64,000 bases of DNA from Macrotrachela quadricornifera (GCA_022393335.1 JAJEKB010020660.1:294648-358647), one strand, 5' to 3'; positions 1-13,054 are shown, numbered from the stretch's first letter. Numbers and translations are program-made. The notes: generated by a model from the sequence alone, not told the origin.

Positions 1-1444
1 AAATTAAAAAATGAAAAATTTATATGCAATTGCCCCACATTACTCTATATTGCTTCGAAAAACTGAAGAACTGCGCATCCGTATAGATAAATTGATAACA
101 GTAAATTGAATCCAATTGAATGATTTCAAATATCCCACTTTATTGTTCAAACTGCCACAATATATATACCAATACGATAGGAAAAAATCTAAGATATCAG
201 GGAAAACCAGTGACAGGGAAACTACTTGTTAAGATATGGGATATTCTCTGTTTTTCATCTTTTCCTCGTTCTGTCGTCATATATAGATGACTCGAACCTT
301 ACGTAGGCTTCTGTTCTCTCTCTCTTCTCTTCGCTATGATCATGGATTCTTTATATCATTCTTTTTTTTTGCCATGTTCTTCAAGAGTGCGGGTTTATTC
401 CACCACTCTTCTGATGATTATCCTTTTGTCCATGTCATTTTCTCCGGATTTTTCTTAATATTTTATAGTGTGCTATTTTTCCCGTTTCATTGGTATATAT
501 AGTGAATGTTTTTCCGAATGAAAGGGGAAGTCAGATAGCGAGCATTCTAGCTCTACCTAGATGAGTAAATGTATATGTCGTCTACACGGCTCGATGTAGA
601 GAAAGAATAAAAATATACAATAAAGATGTATTGCACTACAATATCAGTGCATCTATATCGCCTTTTTTTACACAGAATTTATTTTTAACTTAAATAAATT
701 GTTGATCATTCAATATAATCATTGTTTCTTGAGCAATTTAATATTGATTTAATATGTATTTAAAAAAACAGAAAGGTTTTACTCGTAATGTATTTTTAGA
801 GTAAATTTGCCTAAGTTTCAATAGTTCCAGAACTATGGTAAAGTTTCCAAAATACAGGTTCGTGGTCAGACCTCATTGCTCTATCTTGTGTATGATTTAG
901 ATATAGAGGTATAGGCATTTAGAATTTGTAATAAATTCAAATTCTCTATCAACTCATTTGTGATATATTTTCTTCAATTTCATTTATTATCATCAACAAA
1001 TTTGACGAACTCATATTTATCAAAAAACATTAAGATAAGTGTTACAATAATAGTATTTTATTTTGATTCTTCAAATCAAGAATTTGTTGTTGCTATAGAA
1101 TTTTAAGGTAAAAAGTTGACAACTTTCTGTAATGCTTTAATCATATATGTTGATTTGAAACCGTAATTTTTTATCAAACAGATGATGTATCAACAATAAC
1201 GCTCTAAAAAGAATAAGCAACATGGCTGACACAGTATCATCATTCTCGCTTCTAGACTCATTGATCTTAGTTTATTATAGTTCCGCATTCGAGAAGGAAA
1301 GAAGTGTTGCACGTCCTACGTGTGAATGTCATCCATGCAATTAAAAAATCTTGCTGAGTTATTATATAGAAATTCTTTTATTGAATATGTGTTCGTTAAA
1401 AAAATCTTTAATTGAGAAATATAAAGAAAATAATTTTGTTTATA
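1..1444. other. Non-coding stretch, no gene recognised
   Basis: AT-rich sequence with many stops in all frames. A 71-codon frame at 287-502 is hydrophobic and low in complexity and matches no family I know, so I do not call it. No RNA gene or repeat was recognised by eye. Confidence 0.5.
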
Positions 1445-1777
1445 TCAATTCATGTCAAAACCGAATAGCAAAAATGCCACTGCAGCCCATGTCATTGGCA
1501 CACATGACGCTCGGCCAACGATCGACATGGATGAGTTACGAACAGTACCATCGCTTTCTACTTTCCCAATTATTGAACATGAACCATCGCGTACCGTACC
1601 ATCGTTATCCACCCTACCACATATACTGTATGAAGAGTTACGAATTGTTCCATCACTTTCAATCCGACCTAATAGTCCATACGCTCCATCCCGTATGGTT
1701 CCGTCACTTTCAATTCTAGCAAGTGTGACGTAGGATGAACTTCGGATAGTTCCATCGTTATCAATACTGCCAACCAT
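1445..1777 (-). CDS. Small beta-flower-type repeat protein (bacterial style)
   Basis: A 110-residue intronless protein from an ATG at 1777. It is five tandem units of about 17 residues, each of the form G-[RKS]-[IV]-[ED]-[SN]-DGT-[IV]-R-[ND/S]-[SG]-[SA], followed by a short hydrophobic tail (AAVAFLLFGFDMN). The strict DGT[IV]R periodicity and a tail rich in A and F match, from memory, the '4-fold/5-fold beta-flower' proteins common in bacteria, especially Bacteroidota. The biochemical role of that family is not established. No signal peptide or catalytic motif is visible. Plus-strand frames across the same span are shadows caused by the repeats. Inference: the gene may have come from bacteria, because I know of no standard animal family of this form. 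It could instead be a microbial contaminant, but the flanking sequence is as AT-rich as the rest and contiguous with it. Confidence 0.7.
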   Translation of the reverse strand: MVGSIDNDGTIRSSSYVTLARIESDGTIRDGAYGLLGRIESDGTIRNSSYSICGRVDNDGTVRDGSCSIIGKVESDGTVRNSSMSIVGRASCVPMTWAAVAFLLFGFDMN

Positions 1778-4700
1778 CTTGTAAAAAGTTATAAAATACT
1801 CAAAATAAAATATGTTCTACTTTTTGTTTGTGTTAGTGAGAATAATATTCAAAATTGACAACTGCAACAGAATTTTACGGCGCATATATTTATTTACAGA
1901 AAAGAAAGAAAAAAATTCTTATTTGTTTGAGTTCGACATTTTCTGAATAAAGAATTCTGATCTCGATTAAGTGATGTTTTGCCAGAAGCAACCATTATTA
2001 TGAAGCTTTACTATGGTAATGACTTACTAAATGTGAATATTTGTATTTTTTTGTCGCATTGGCATCATCGACATCTATGTTCTTTTTAATGTATCATTAC
2101 ACTGAAGCATTACAGATGTAAAAAAAAGATTAGATAAAACAGTCTAGAAAACTATGAATGAAAGATGTCGTTTCATAGATAAAATGTACATGAATTTTTG
2201 CGTGTCAAAATCAGTAATAAGTTGTTAGCCACTATGTGCCATGACGACTCAGTATAATCTAAAAAATGAAGACACGTAAAACGTATTAACAAGACAGTTC
2301 ATCTGTTGACCTCATTTTTAATTGATCAAAATACATCTAATCTAGATACTTCATACGTCAACAGATGACCAATTTTAGATACTGATGCGTCTTATTGTTT
2401 TTTTTGAAGAATCAGCTGATTTACAATTTACTAATTCTAGAAATATGCTGAGATGTTTACAAAAGATTTCACATATTTTTATATGTTTAATCTAATACAG
2501 TTTTAAAAAATAAGCTAAAAAATCGTCTTAAATTTTTTCTTTCAAATATTGAGTTAAATTCGAAAATGGGTGAGATTAATGAAAATAAAAAAATATGTTT
2601 ATCTGAAATATTTTTCTTAATATCTGCTGTGTATATTTCAATATATTTATTCTTAGAAATAGTAGAGCATAGATTAGTTGATGTGGCTGAGGAAACGAAT
2701 TTTAGACAAGCTCACAAATTCCAATTTTTAAAAAAACCTGAAAGAAAATACTTTTGTTTTGAACCTGACAATAAGAATTGGATGAGAACTAAGATCTATC
2801 TTACTTTATTTACAAAAAATTCTTTGTTCAACTTATCCTAATTACATTCACATTATACTTTACTTACTTTAAGATTTTCTTGAAAATTAATGCTTTAAAG
2901 TAAAATTAAATCAGATTACTATTGATAATCTCGCATATACATACAAGAACCTATTTCTGAACATATTGAAATATATTATTCAAAAAATAGAGTTACTAAA
3001 TGATACAGAAAAAAATAACGACATATAATGAAAACTATACTATCTAACAGTCAAATAATGAAAAATTTTTATCCAAAGAATTGTTTTTCTCCAACAAAAT
3101 TTCTATATGAAATATTCATTGTTATATAAGCAGCTTCGTTCATCTATGTAAAAAAATAAACAAAACTTTTAACAAAGAACGCTGATATAAAATATATACA
3201 TTTGATTTAAACATCTATGAATACTATCAGTGAGCATTACAAGTGCTTCATTTTAGAATATTTCGAAAAAAATGAATTGTTTATTAAGTAGTACATGCAC
3301 AAAAATAAGCTAGAAGAATTCAAATCTAAATCAGTTCAATCAATAGCTGTCAAAAGATTTAATTTACTTATATTAAATTTTACACACTTTATAGAACTAT
3401 AAAATAAGGAAACTTACTTGATTGATGTAAATATTTACAATTAATAATCATCGGCATGTACAATGATATATACATATAAAACAGGCGAAAGACAAAGATG
3501 AATATATGTTGTAGGAGAAAGGAGCATATCTTTTTGAGAATTTCGAAACTAACAAAAAAATTATTCAATAATACAAACATAAGTGGAGTTAAGGATGATA
3601 GTAAGAGTGAATGAGAAAGCAGAGATATCCAGCAAAGGCTAGTTTTGCAGCAAAATTATAATGTTATGGAATTATTCAGTCTGATTTTATCCTTAACTTC
3701 ATCACACTTAGCAAGACTCCTCGTCTTCGTTCAACCTCAGTCCTTGGCATTGCTGTCATACATGATAAGGAGAGATATATAAGATAAAAAATTAACGAGT
3801 TATCAAGCCCAAAAGTAAATCATATGATTTCTTGACAAAATTGTTCATCATAGAAATATTTAAGAATTTTTTAAGATTTACATCAGAAAATTTTAGAGTA
3901 TTTTGTTTCGTGTCAGTATGAAAATCGAACCGAAACCGGTATAATTCGTATGCATTAGGCATTATTTTAGTTTGAACTTTGCCATTTATACACATGTATT
4001 ATTTTTGTTATTCACTTTGTGTTTATCATTTTTTTTTAATTTTATATTCATATCACTTATACGTCAATTACTCGAATTCGAGTATGTACGAACTGAATTC
4101 ACTCAGAAATTTTTTTTCAACGTTGTTATTCTTGTTTCAAGAATAATTTAGCGAGCTCTATTCAATAGTATATCCGGATGTTTCATAGCTCAGAACATCT
4201 CTCTAGAAATCTCATAATATTAAATTTTTACTATGCCGATCTTGGAATGGGTAAATTAATAGTTGTTCACCTTGTCTAATATATGAAAAAAATTATTTAA
4301 CAGCGCATGCTTCATATTATGCGGAAAGAAATCAAGTTTTCACGGTTATATATGGAAACAAAATTTCCTCAGTGTGTTATAAATCATTAACCAATATATT
4401 GAAATCTTTGTTGATAATAGGAAATTTGGATTAATACGAGCAGTTGTTACTTTAAGAGACCGGATTTGAGTTATGAAAATTCTAATTATACTATTGAACA
4501 AACTCGAGAGATGATGAGGACATAGACTAAAATTATAATTGCTTCCGTTGCTTACAAAGCTGAAGGATATCAGAATTAAAAGCAATATTCAAATAAAATA
4601 AGTTATATTGGTCTTAAATTAAATAACTTTCACGATTTTTAAAGTCATTGAAATCAAAAAAAAGTCCAAAATCAGTCGTTTTCCACTTGTATAATTTTGA

Positions 4701-5094
4701 TAGTGTTCGATCTACTATACAATATAAATAAATCTGGAAAATTGAGAATTATACAGTCTTGCTTTTGTTGACATTACATTCATTTGAGAAAGGAGCGAAA
4801 TAAAAAGAAAATATTATTTTTACTCGATCACACGTAACGTAATTTCGTTAATGTCTTTTTTTTTCTTCCTTTTATTTTTATAATGTACAAGAAAATAAAT
4901 GAAACGAACTGTTTTCGCTTAACACGTGCTTTTGTCTCAATCGTTTGTATAAAGAAATATTTATTCTCTTTAATGAATAAAAAAAAGGTGAAAAATGCAA
5001 TCAACACAAATATAGTTGAGTAAGACATTTATATTTCTATACAAGAAGAATAATATGCAAGTTTTGATTGAGAATTTTTTATAGACATAAAGAG
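1778..5094. other. Intergenic, one doubtful small ORF
   Basis: AT-rich, with no recognised gene. A 91-codon frame at 2566-2841 (+) begins with ATG and carries one predicted membrane helix (about residues 12-31) and a basic C-terminal half. It has no known homologue that I recognise and could be chance. Around 3585-3710 a weak inverted match (TAAGTG...GTTAAGGAT) hints at a decayed MITE. Confidence 0.35.
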
Positions 5095-6730
5095 ATGGAA
5101 AAAAAGAAGTTTGCCGTTATCGGTGGAGGTTGGTCTGGTCTATATGCATTGAAATACTTATTAGAAGAAAAACTTGATGTTCGACTCTATGAACGTGAAT
5201 CAAATCTTGGTGGAGTATGGCTTTATAAAGAAGGAGACGGTGGTGTTTATCAATCGACACAGGTCACTTCATCGAAAACATATCTTCATGCTTCCGATTT
5301 TCCTCTACCCGATGAAACACCTCATTTTCCAAAACATAATCAAATACTTGAGTATTTAAATTCCTATGCTAATCATTTTAATTTATGGTCGCATATGTAT
5401 TTCGAATATGATACCATTAAAATTGAAAAAGGACGAAATGATCAATGGAAAGTAACATTTCGATGTGGTAAAAATGAAATAAATGAAAATTTTGATGGAT
5501 TAGTAATAACCACTGGGCAACATCAAACAGCCAATGATCTTCGTCATGTTAAACCGTTTGATCAATTCACAGGAACTACATCACATAGCATTTCATATAA
5601 AAAACCTGATGATAAAAACCATCGTGATAAAACAATTCTTATCGTTGGTGGAGGTGAAACAGCTAGTGATTTGGCTGTTGAACTTTCAACATGTGCTCGT
5701 CAAATTTATATGAGTATTCGAGATGGTCAATGGTTTCAAGAAAGTCTCTTTGGAGATCAACCAGCTGACATTCTTTTTCCTAGGTCATTCAGCTTCTTTG
5801 GTTTATACAATAACATATTGATTAAAATTGGATGGGCAGTCTTTATTCGACCGTTTTGGGGTGAAGGTGGAACAGGAATTGATGAATGGAAACCTCGTTG
5901 TCAACTTTTTCATGGTTTCATTAATAAAAGTCGAGCAGTCGTTAATAAAGTAGCATCAGGTAGGGTTATACCAAAGAGAAAAATTAATAACATTAGGGAA
6001 CAGTTAGTAACCTTTGACAATGAGGAAAAGCCAGTACATATTGATCATATTCTATTTTGTACGGGTTATCAATGGTTTCATTCATTTTTCGATGACAATA
6101 TTAAAAACGAGGTTAGTTATTTTACTATTTAAACTTAAAGAAAAATAATTATATTTAATTTATTTATTTATTTAGACCAAAATTGAACGCCTTTATCAAC
6201 TAATCTTTCCTGTCAATCTACCTAATCTTGCTTTTGTTGGAAGTGCTCGACCTGTATTTGGTTCAATTCCATCACTTGCTGAAATACAAGCACGTCGTGT
6301 TGCTCAAGTCTTTTCCGGTAAAGATTGTCTTCCTTCACCAACAAATATGTCTATATGGCTAGAAAAATACTGGAAACGACATGCTAAATTATATCCATTT
6401 GAAGAACGTCTTGGACAACTTGTCAATCAATTTGAATATAGTGATTTCTTAGCGAATCAACTTAAAGCCAAACCTTGTTTATGGAAATTATTTTTTTCTC
6501 AACCTCAAAAATGGTATACTATTTTTTTTACAAGTCCTTGGACTCCTTTTCTTTTTCGTTTAAATGCAATTGAAACTGAAGATGAAAAATTAGCTTATTC
6601 AAGACATTTGAAATGTATTCCTCGACAAGATCAAGTATTTTCCCGTTTTGCATTCCATATTCAAATTTTCTACTTTGTTCTCATTATTTCTTTCGTAACA
6701 CTTTTTGCCTTTTTAATTTATATTTTCTAA
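5095..6730 (+). CDS. Flavin-containing monooxygenase (FMO-like), 2 exons
   Basis: Exons 5095-6111 and 6176-6730 are joined across a 64-nt GT...AG intron in phase 0, giving 523 residues, the usual FMO length (~530). The start is the ATG at 5095; in-frame upstream codons begin with a TTG. The FAD-binding Rossmann motif GGGWSG lies at residues ~10-15. The FMO-type FxGxxxHxxxY signature appears as FTGTTSHSISY near residue 160, and the NADPH-binding motif GGGETASD is near 184. A hydrophobic helix of about 20 residues ends the protein, as in membrane-anchored FMOs of the endoplasmic reticulum. By family it uses NADPH and O2 to oxygenate soft nucleophiles (N or S) or to carry out Baeyer-Villiger oxidation; the substrate is unknown. 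The frame is open throughout and the gene looks functional. The neighbouring gene lies on the opposite strand, with no sign of shared regulation. Confidence 0.88.
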
Positions 6731-7210
6731 ATGATTTCTATTGATGAAATAAATCTATTGAAATTATATTTTATTTCGAGGAGTGCCGCTATAGAGATGG
6801 GAGGATGTTGGAAGTATTGCACCACGTCTACCAATAATTAAAATTTTTGTTATTGTTGTGAATTAAAAAGTTATGAAATAAAATCCCAAACTTGTCGATT
6901 TCTTGAACATCTTGTAGGTTTAATGAGATATTTTAACAATAATCTATTCCAGTGAAGATTAACATTTTCTCAAATTTTAGTTAAGTTCTATCAAAAAAAT
7001 TAAAAAGTTTATTTTTGATGAACTATCTCATACGAAAGTTTGTTTTACATTCCGTCGCTCTAAAGTTAAAATGAATAATTGAATATTTTCCATTTGAGAA
7101 AATCTCCTTAGGATTAACTTTTCAAAACGATAGTTTCGAATGCAGGAATTTCACATAAAATGTTTTTTTTATTTAAAATATTTAAAAATTAAAAGCTGGA
7201 ATATAAAAAT
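6731..7210. other. Convergent intergenic region
   Basis: About 480 nt between the 3' ends of the FMO and the isoprenoid-synthase-like gene. AT-rich; I see no gene or repeat in it. AATAAA-like sequences occur near 6750 and 6880 and could serve as polyadenylation signals. Confidence 0.4.
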
Positions 7211-8688
7211 TTAAAACAATTGATTTTGTACAATCGCCCATAGTTTTTGTTCTACAGAAATAGTCTTAAGTTGATCAAATGGAATTGGACTTAATCTAGA
7301 TAAATCACGATAAAATTCTTTTGAATAATATTTTTTTAATTGAGAAGCTGCTTCTAAAATAAGTATTATTGCAAACATCATCATCGATATTCGTACATAA
7401 TAAGCTAATGTACATTGATCTTTTGAATCTGATTTTGTACGTTGATCATCAGGAAAGATTTTAAAAGCAGGTGAAGAATAACAATATTGAATAAGACGAC
7501 TTGTTGGTTCATCTAATGTTTTTCCATCAAGAAAAGTTTGAGTAAATATTGTTCGATGATTATTTTTCATATCTTCATGAAAATCCTAAAAAAATTTTTT
7601 AAATAGAATTTTAATAATAATAAAAAAATTAATATAATTTACTTGTAAATCATCAAGTAATTGAAAAGCAAAACCAAGATATTCTAAATATGCCATTTTA
7701 GCTTTTGTTAATTGTCCTTCTATTAAAAATGCTGCTGCAACTAATGATGCTCCACCTTTTTCTGCACTAATTTGTTCAATAAGTTCCATTGTTGGTTGAT
7801 ATTCATCTTCAATTTTTGCATGTTGTAATGTTGATTTCATTTGTGATTCATGAATAGTAGCTAATGACATATAAACTCCTCGATTTTTTTTCTCACGTTT
7901 CCAATCATTTTCAATAAATTTAACCATATCAAAAATTTTATCCAATCTATCCATATGTCCTTCTTGATTTAAATGATTAACATTCAATTGTTGTTCAGAA
8001 AAATTTATATTAGAATTATATGTAGATTGACCATAAAGTAATCTATCATGAAATATTTTTTTAAATTCTATCTTTGTTTCTTTTGATACTTGATTTGAAT
8101 CAATAAAATCATCAGTATATGGATAAAGCATATTATAACCGAATATTGAATCTGTTAAAATTAATGGTAAATGATGTTGAATTTGAAAAGCAATCATAAA
8201 CCAAACAGTTCGACCAGCTTTGTATAATTCTTGATAACTTATTTTTGAATCATATTCTTTACCTCTATTAAGAAATTGATTAGTTATATTTCCAAGTGAT
8301 TGATATACTTGATAAAGAGATGGATCTTTTAATGAAGGTATATTAAATGTTTTATTCCAAAGTTTAAAACCTATTGATAATAATAATAATAATATTATGT
8401 GTAAGAAATAAAATTTCGGTTTTATTTACCTTTGGAACGAATTCTATTTTTAAGAAATGTTTTTTTTAAAAATATTGAATAAATTGCAAAAAATTTCAAA
8501 TTTCTTAATCGTTTTTTCTGTTGTTTTAATGTTTGTTTTCGGAATAATTCATTATCAATATTTGTTAGATTAGAAGGTAATGAATACCATAATTTTAATG
8601 TATTTTCTGCATTTAATTTCAATCGTTCTTGTCGAAATTCTTCATAACTTTCATATTCAAATAGAGTATCATTATCAATATCATCGAT
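7211..8688 (-). CDS. Class I isoprenoid synthase-like protein, 3 exons (5' end unresolved)
   Basis: Minus-strand exons 8688-8430, 8370-7643 and 7585-7211 are joined across introns of 59 and 57 nt with GT...AG ends and matching phases, giving 453 residues. The 5' edge at 8688 is a splice acceptor (TGTAG), so at least one more upstream exon with the start codon was not found. Two acidic motifs fit the isoprenoid synthase fold: DDFID in the first half, and a second motif formed across the last splice, AFQLLDDLQ|DFHED. These normally bind Mg2+-diphosphate. The segment EKGGASLVAAAF...GQLTKAKMAYLEYLG before the second motif resembles polyprenyl synthetases. Near the C-terminus ISMMMFAIILILEA may be a membrane or buried helix. 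Inference: a prenyl-diphosphate or terpene-type enzyme; the product is unknown. It does not look like standard animal FPPS or GGPPS, so bacterial or fungal ancestry is possible. Confidence 0.65.
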
Positions 8689-11257
8689 CTACAATTAAAC
8701 TGAATACAATATCAGAAAAGTCTTTGTCTCTTCTAAACTATAGATGCTTAGACATATTTAGAAATTTGTAGAAAATTTCAGATTTATAAATTATATGATT
8801 TACTGTAGTTGTTCATTTCTTTTATGTTTATCCATAAAATATTAGAATTATTAGATACGTTACATTAAAAAAAAAATAAAAATACGAGAGGATACAACGT
8901 GAAATCTTTACAGTATTTAAATAAAAGTATATTCTAACTGAATAATTTTCCTTTTAGAAAAAAAAAAGAGAAAAGTATTTTGTTGTTTCAAAAATATAAA
9001 AATTAATTCATATGTTTGATATAGCTCTATTTGAAAACAGTGATTTTTTAGAATTTTGATTTCAATGTACTAGACAAGCAGAGAATAATTTTTTAAAGAT
9101 ATTATGTTTAATAATTCACTCAAAATGAACATAAGGTATAGACTTTACAGAAAATCATTGTGAATTAATGTTCTACATCATGTCATGTATCGAACATCCA
9201 ATCCAATCTAAAGCTCGAATCTGAGTTAGAATGTTCTGCAGATTATAGGTTATGAACCCGTGTTCGTCTTCAGATAGAGTCTAGTTGCAGCACTTTAGAC
9301 AGAATATAGATTCACACCTGAATCTGATATAACTGATTCAATAATGACTGAACAATTTATTGTACTAGCGGAGGTATCCGATGAAAAGAGAATATGATTA
9401 AAATTTTGCATCTTCCATCCGATTTTTTCTCTTGCACATTACACGTCTTCTACTGGACTGTTTCCTATTGTGGATGAGCTATCTGCAACAGAAATTTTCG
9501 CGTCACACCTGCAACCACTTGGACAGGACTTTTACCGACATGCATCAGGCATCTTCAACAGGACTCTTCTCATCGGGCTCAAATTGACATTCTCACACGC
9601 ATCCATTCTGGACACGATCACTCTCAAATTTGGATTGAACTGCATCATTTGATTAGAAAGTGAATAAATTCATGATCTCTTACGACTTGGATGAAACTTC
9701 ACACACGTCTCCCTTTCTCACCCCGAATCACTCTGCCGACTTTCCTCAGCACTCAAGGAACTAATGCAGAAAATTTCGTGACGCTATCTCTCACAATGAC
9801 TAAATACATAGCGAACAGGCAAACGTTCTTCTTTAGATATATAGATACGTCATCGTTGTAAGTCAAGAAAAAGAACAAATACGTTGTTTCTGTGAGTCAT
9901 AGAAAACTGATGGATACACTATAGTTGTGAATCAAGGAAACACTTCTATACGTTTTTTTCTCTTATAACCTATTAGAAACCTTCGATTTTCACATTTAGA
10001 CCAAAGAACCATCGATATGAAATGATTAATCTTAGAATCATAACAAATTCGCTAAATTTCTGAAAAAACTATGCACATTTCATTGTCATATGACTTGAGT
10101 GAAATTACACCCAAACACCCCCACCCTACTCCTATTAATGGTAACAACACTGTATAAAGCTACCGTTGGACTCAGAAATGCAACGTGGAAAGTTTGGTAG
10201 TGTTAGCTAAGACACTGATATCTGGGTGAGATTTCACCCACACCCTCACCCCACATCCTCACACCACCCTCACCCTCAAGACAGACATTTTTCGTTATAT
10301 ATATATATATAAACTATTTCCGACCTTAATAATGTTAAGAAAGAAACGGAAGAGCAAGTGGTGCTGATATTTCTGAGAATGATATATTGAAAAGATATGT
10401 TTAAATGGAAAAATTACGTAGACATAATAATAAACCATATGACGAAGTAACAGGATAAATGAGAGGAAAAGTGCGTTATTGAAAAGATGGAAGAGTACTA
10501 TCTTGATGGTAGAAAATATTCACGTAAATATTACAAAGGTAACAATTTAATTATAAATCACTTATTTTTCGTGAACTTCTAGGTGATCATTTGTTTTTGA
10601 TATCGATTATGAGTTGCTTTGGATGCGACTGCAAAAATTTGTAATCATGTAGAATACTATTGCAAATTTAGAGTTTTATATTTTTCGACACCATCTCAAA
10701 AAGAAGTCATTTTTTCAGGTATAGTGTTTTCAGCTAAGAAGAAACAGCAGTTCAATCTGCTAATGTTCTCTTTTTACTCTAGTTTATTTTTGTTATGACA
10801 AGAGATTTGTATCCCAAAAAATATATTTTAGTCAAATAAGTATTTGCTTCTTGAGAGATTTTAGAGTTACTTGGTAGAAGGGAAAAGAATATGTTCTCTG
10901 AGGAGGCAAATGGTTTGCTCTTGACATGCTGTAATGTAACTATGTGAAAGGACTTCAAAAATTATAGAAAAAACGCTAATGTATAATATATACATACTTT
11001 TAAAACTTCTATGTCGGAAGAACATTTTGATTGTGGTGAACATTCCATTTATTTATCTAGAAAAAAGGAATTAGGATATTAAGAGATATCAATTTTGCTT
11101 AGTTTTCAAAGTATAGAGATCACTTTTGATAAGAAAATAATTTTCTAACAACAACTGAGTATAGCATTATTTGTATCACGAAATTTGATCGATTTATGTT
11201 TTTTGAAAAACAGAGACAAACTGCGTATTTTTTTCAAAATTTTAGATAGAATCAACT
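8689..11257. other. Gene-less stretch with C-rich patch
   Basis: No convincing coding region; a 60-codon frame at 9470-9652 is not supported. At 10110-10280 there are two related C-rich blocks (CACCC-rich, with GGGTGAGATTTCACCC at 10224) separated by about 100 nt, probably a small degenerate repeat. A TATATA run lies near 10298-10310. The last 11 nt (11247-11257, TAGAATCAACT) are the left target-site duplication of the next element. The missing 5' exon of the isoprenoid-synthase-like gene should lie within its first few hundred bases. Confidence 0.4.
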
Positions 11258-12092
11258 GGGCATGCACCAAAACCAAAATTTGAAGTTTTGGCTTTGGCGA
11301 TTGTGGTTTAGGAATAGATGAAAAAGTTTAACTTCGAGAAACAAAGATGTTCTTCATAGATTTCTTATGAATAATTTGAAATATTCTTCATGTCTTTATG
11401 GCTTATTTAGGGGTACAATCAATAAGCCCTTATACACTTTTGAAACTATCCTTCATAGGTCCTGATGAGCTATTTGGGAGTATCATTTACAGATTCCTAT
11501 ACCATATTTAGAGGCACTCCTCATAGGCTCCCATGAAGGATGTAATCATACCAATACCATTTCTGTCAATACCAAATGGTATTGATGGTATTGGTATTGC
11601 AACATTTCTAGTTCTTATGGCCTATTTGGATTACCAGTTATAGTTTCTTATATTCTATCTCGGGGTGCCACTCATAGATCTTGATACTCCATTTGGGTAT
11701 ACTCTTCATAAATCCTCATAGTTGATCTAAGGCCACCATTGACAGGTCTTCAAACCCTATCCAGAAGGTATTTCCAGATAGACCCTAAAAGCTTACAAAA
11801 GGTATCCAAATAGATCCTCGGGATTTATGAAGAATGTCCCGAAATGGGGCATGAGAATCTGTAAAGGATAGTTTCAAAAGTGTATAAGGGCTTATTAATT
11901 GCACCCCTAAATAAGCCATAAAGACATGAAGAATATCCTCAAATTATTCATAAGAAATCTATGAAGAATACCTTTGTTTCTGGAAGTTAAACCTTTTCAT
12001 ATATCTCCAAACCACAACCATCAAACCCAAACTATACCAAAACTAAAACCTCACAACCAGTTTTGGTTTTAGGTTTGGTATTGGTGCATGCC
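11258..12092. mobile_element. 835-bp foldback (palindromic) DNA transposon, non-autonomous
   Basis: Long imperfect terminal inverted repeats (about 11258-11470 and 11865-12092) begin with GGCATGCACCAA on the left and end with its complement, TTGGTGCATGCC, on the right. The element is flanked by an exact 11-bp direct repeat, TAGAATCAACT, at 11247-11257 and 12093-12103, read as the target-site duplication. The centre (11530-11610) has short inner palindromes around ATTGGTATTG, and the arms contain diverged ~45-bp subrepeats (CTTCATAGG...). No transposase frame is present. Long TIRs with a 9-11-bp duplication fit Mutator-like foldback elements; the superfamily is inferred from duplication length only. 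Confidence 0.85.
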
Positions 12093-12103
12093 TAGAATCA
12101 ACT

Positions 12104-12915
12104 CGCAGCTTATTTTTTAACCTGATCGTTCCATCTCTGGTTTTATATGCTGTGTTACTTACAAAGCTTTGATCAAAGAATTACTTTCCAAGAGGACAAT
12201 TATCTCACTGAAATCATTTAAACAGTAGAGGTGTTTTGGATCAATAGTCACGTTTTTTTGTCTCAGAATACTACAATGTTTTTTTTCTTCTTCTGTTTCG
12301 CTTATTTTCATCTTTCTCTTTCATACTTTATTTGACTATGTACAATGAAAGTAACACATTCAAAACATCAGTCAAAGTTTGATGGACTCCATTAGCAACT
12401 CACGTAGATGGATGCTCTTGATATATATTTAATTACGCAGTTAATGCTGTGTGCAGTGAGTTGATGCTCATAGAATTCTGTTTACTATTCTGAAAGGAAT
12501 AGAAAGAAAAGAAAAAAAACTTTCGTTGCTCCTTAGCTAAATAGAAGTGTGATGATGCAGATTAAAGAAAAGAAAGAAATTGTTTTCATCTGATACACAA
12601 CTTTAAAAATAATGGTGTCTTCAGTACCGTTGGAAGCCAGGCGAACTTACGTGAACATACTATTTTTCAGAATTTAACCGTTTTTGTAGATACATACACA
12701 TGTGATCTATCATTTTTTAAAAAACGCGATTCTAAAAGTTTACAAAGTCTTACAAAACAGTCTGACAATGCTTCGATCGAAAACCAGCTACAATATTTCA
12801 CAAGCAAAAAAATTTACTCATCTATAGGCTTTATGGTAAAAATTATTCGAATATCCTTATTGTATATTTATGTGTACAAATAAAAAAGTACATGCTTTTT
12901 TGGGCGCTCACTGTA
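12104..12915. other. Intergenic between two mobile elements
   Basis: AT-rich, with no supported gene. It begins with the right copy of the 11-bp target duplication already described up to 12103 and runs to the LTR at 12916. Confidence 0.4.
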
Positions 12916-13054
12916 TGTGTAATATCTGACTGTTTATTTTATTGACTAAACATAGAAAAAGGATAAACACCAAAAAAAGAAAAATATAGAGAAATGACAA
13001 CGTGTTATAATATAAGTGGACAACAATAATAACAATAGAGGTCAGCTCCTAACA
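12916..13054 (-). repeat. Left copy of LTR (3' LTR of the minus-strand element)
   Basis: A 139-nt copy, near-identical to 17073-17202 except for a short CAACAATAATAA expansion and scattered substitutions. It is followed by a run of 17 C at about 13061-13077, which is itself a likely length-variable tract. Confidence 0.75.

Noticed and set aside
287..502. 71-codon hydrophobic ORF
   Set aside because: Low-complexity F/S/Y-rich translation in AT-rich DNA, with no family signature.
1351..1733. Plus-strand ORFs over the beta-flower gene
   Set aside because: They are antisense shadows kept open by the 51-nt repeat periodicity; only the minus strand gives a known repeat motif.
10110..10280. Telomere-like CCCACA/CACCCT repeat
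   Set aside because: The units are irregular and short, with no tandem array of one hexamer, so there is no support for a telomeric tract.
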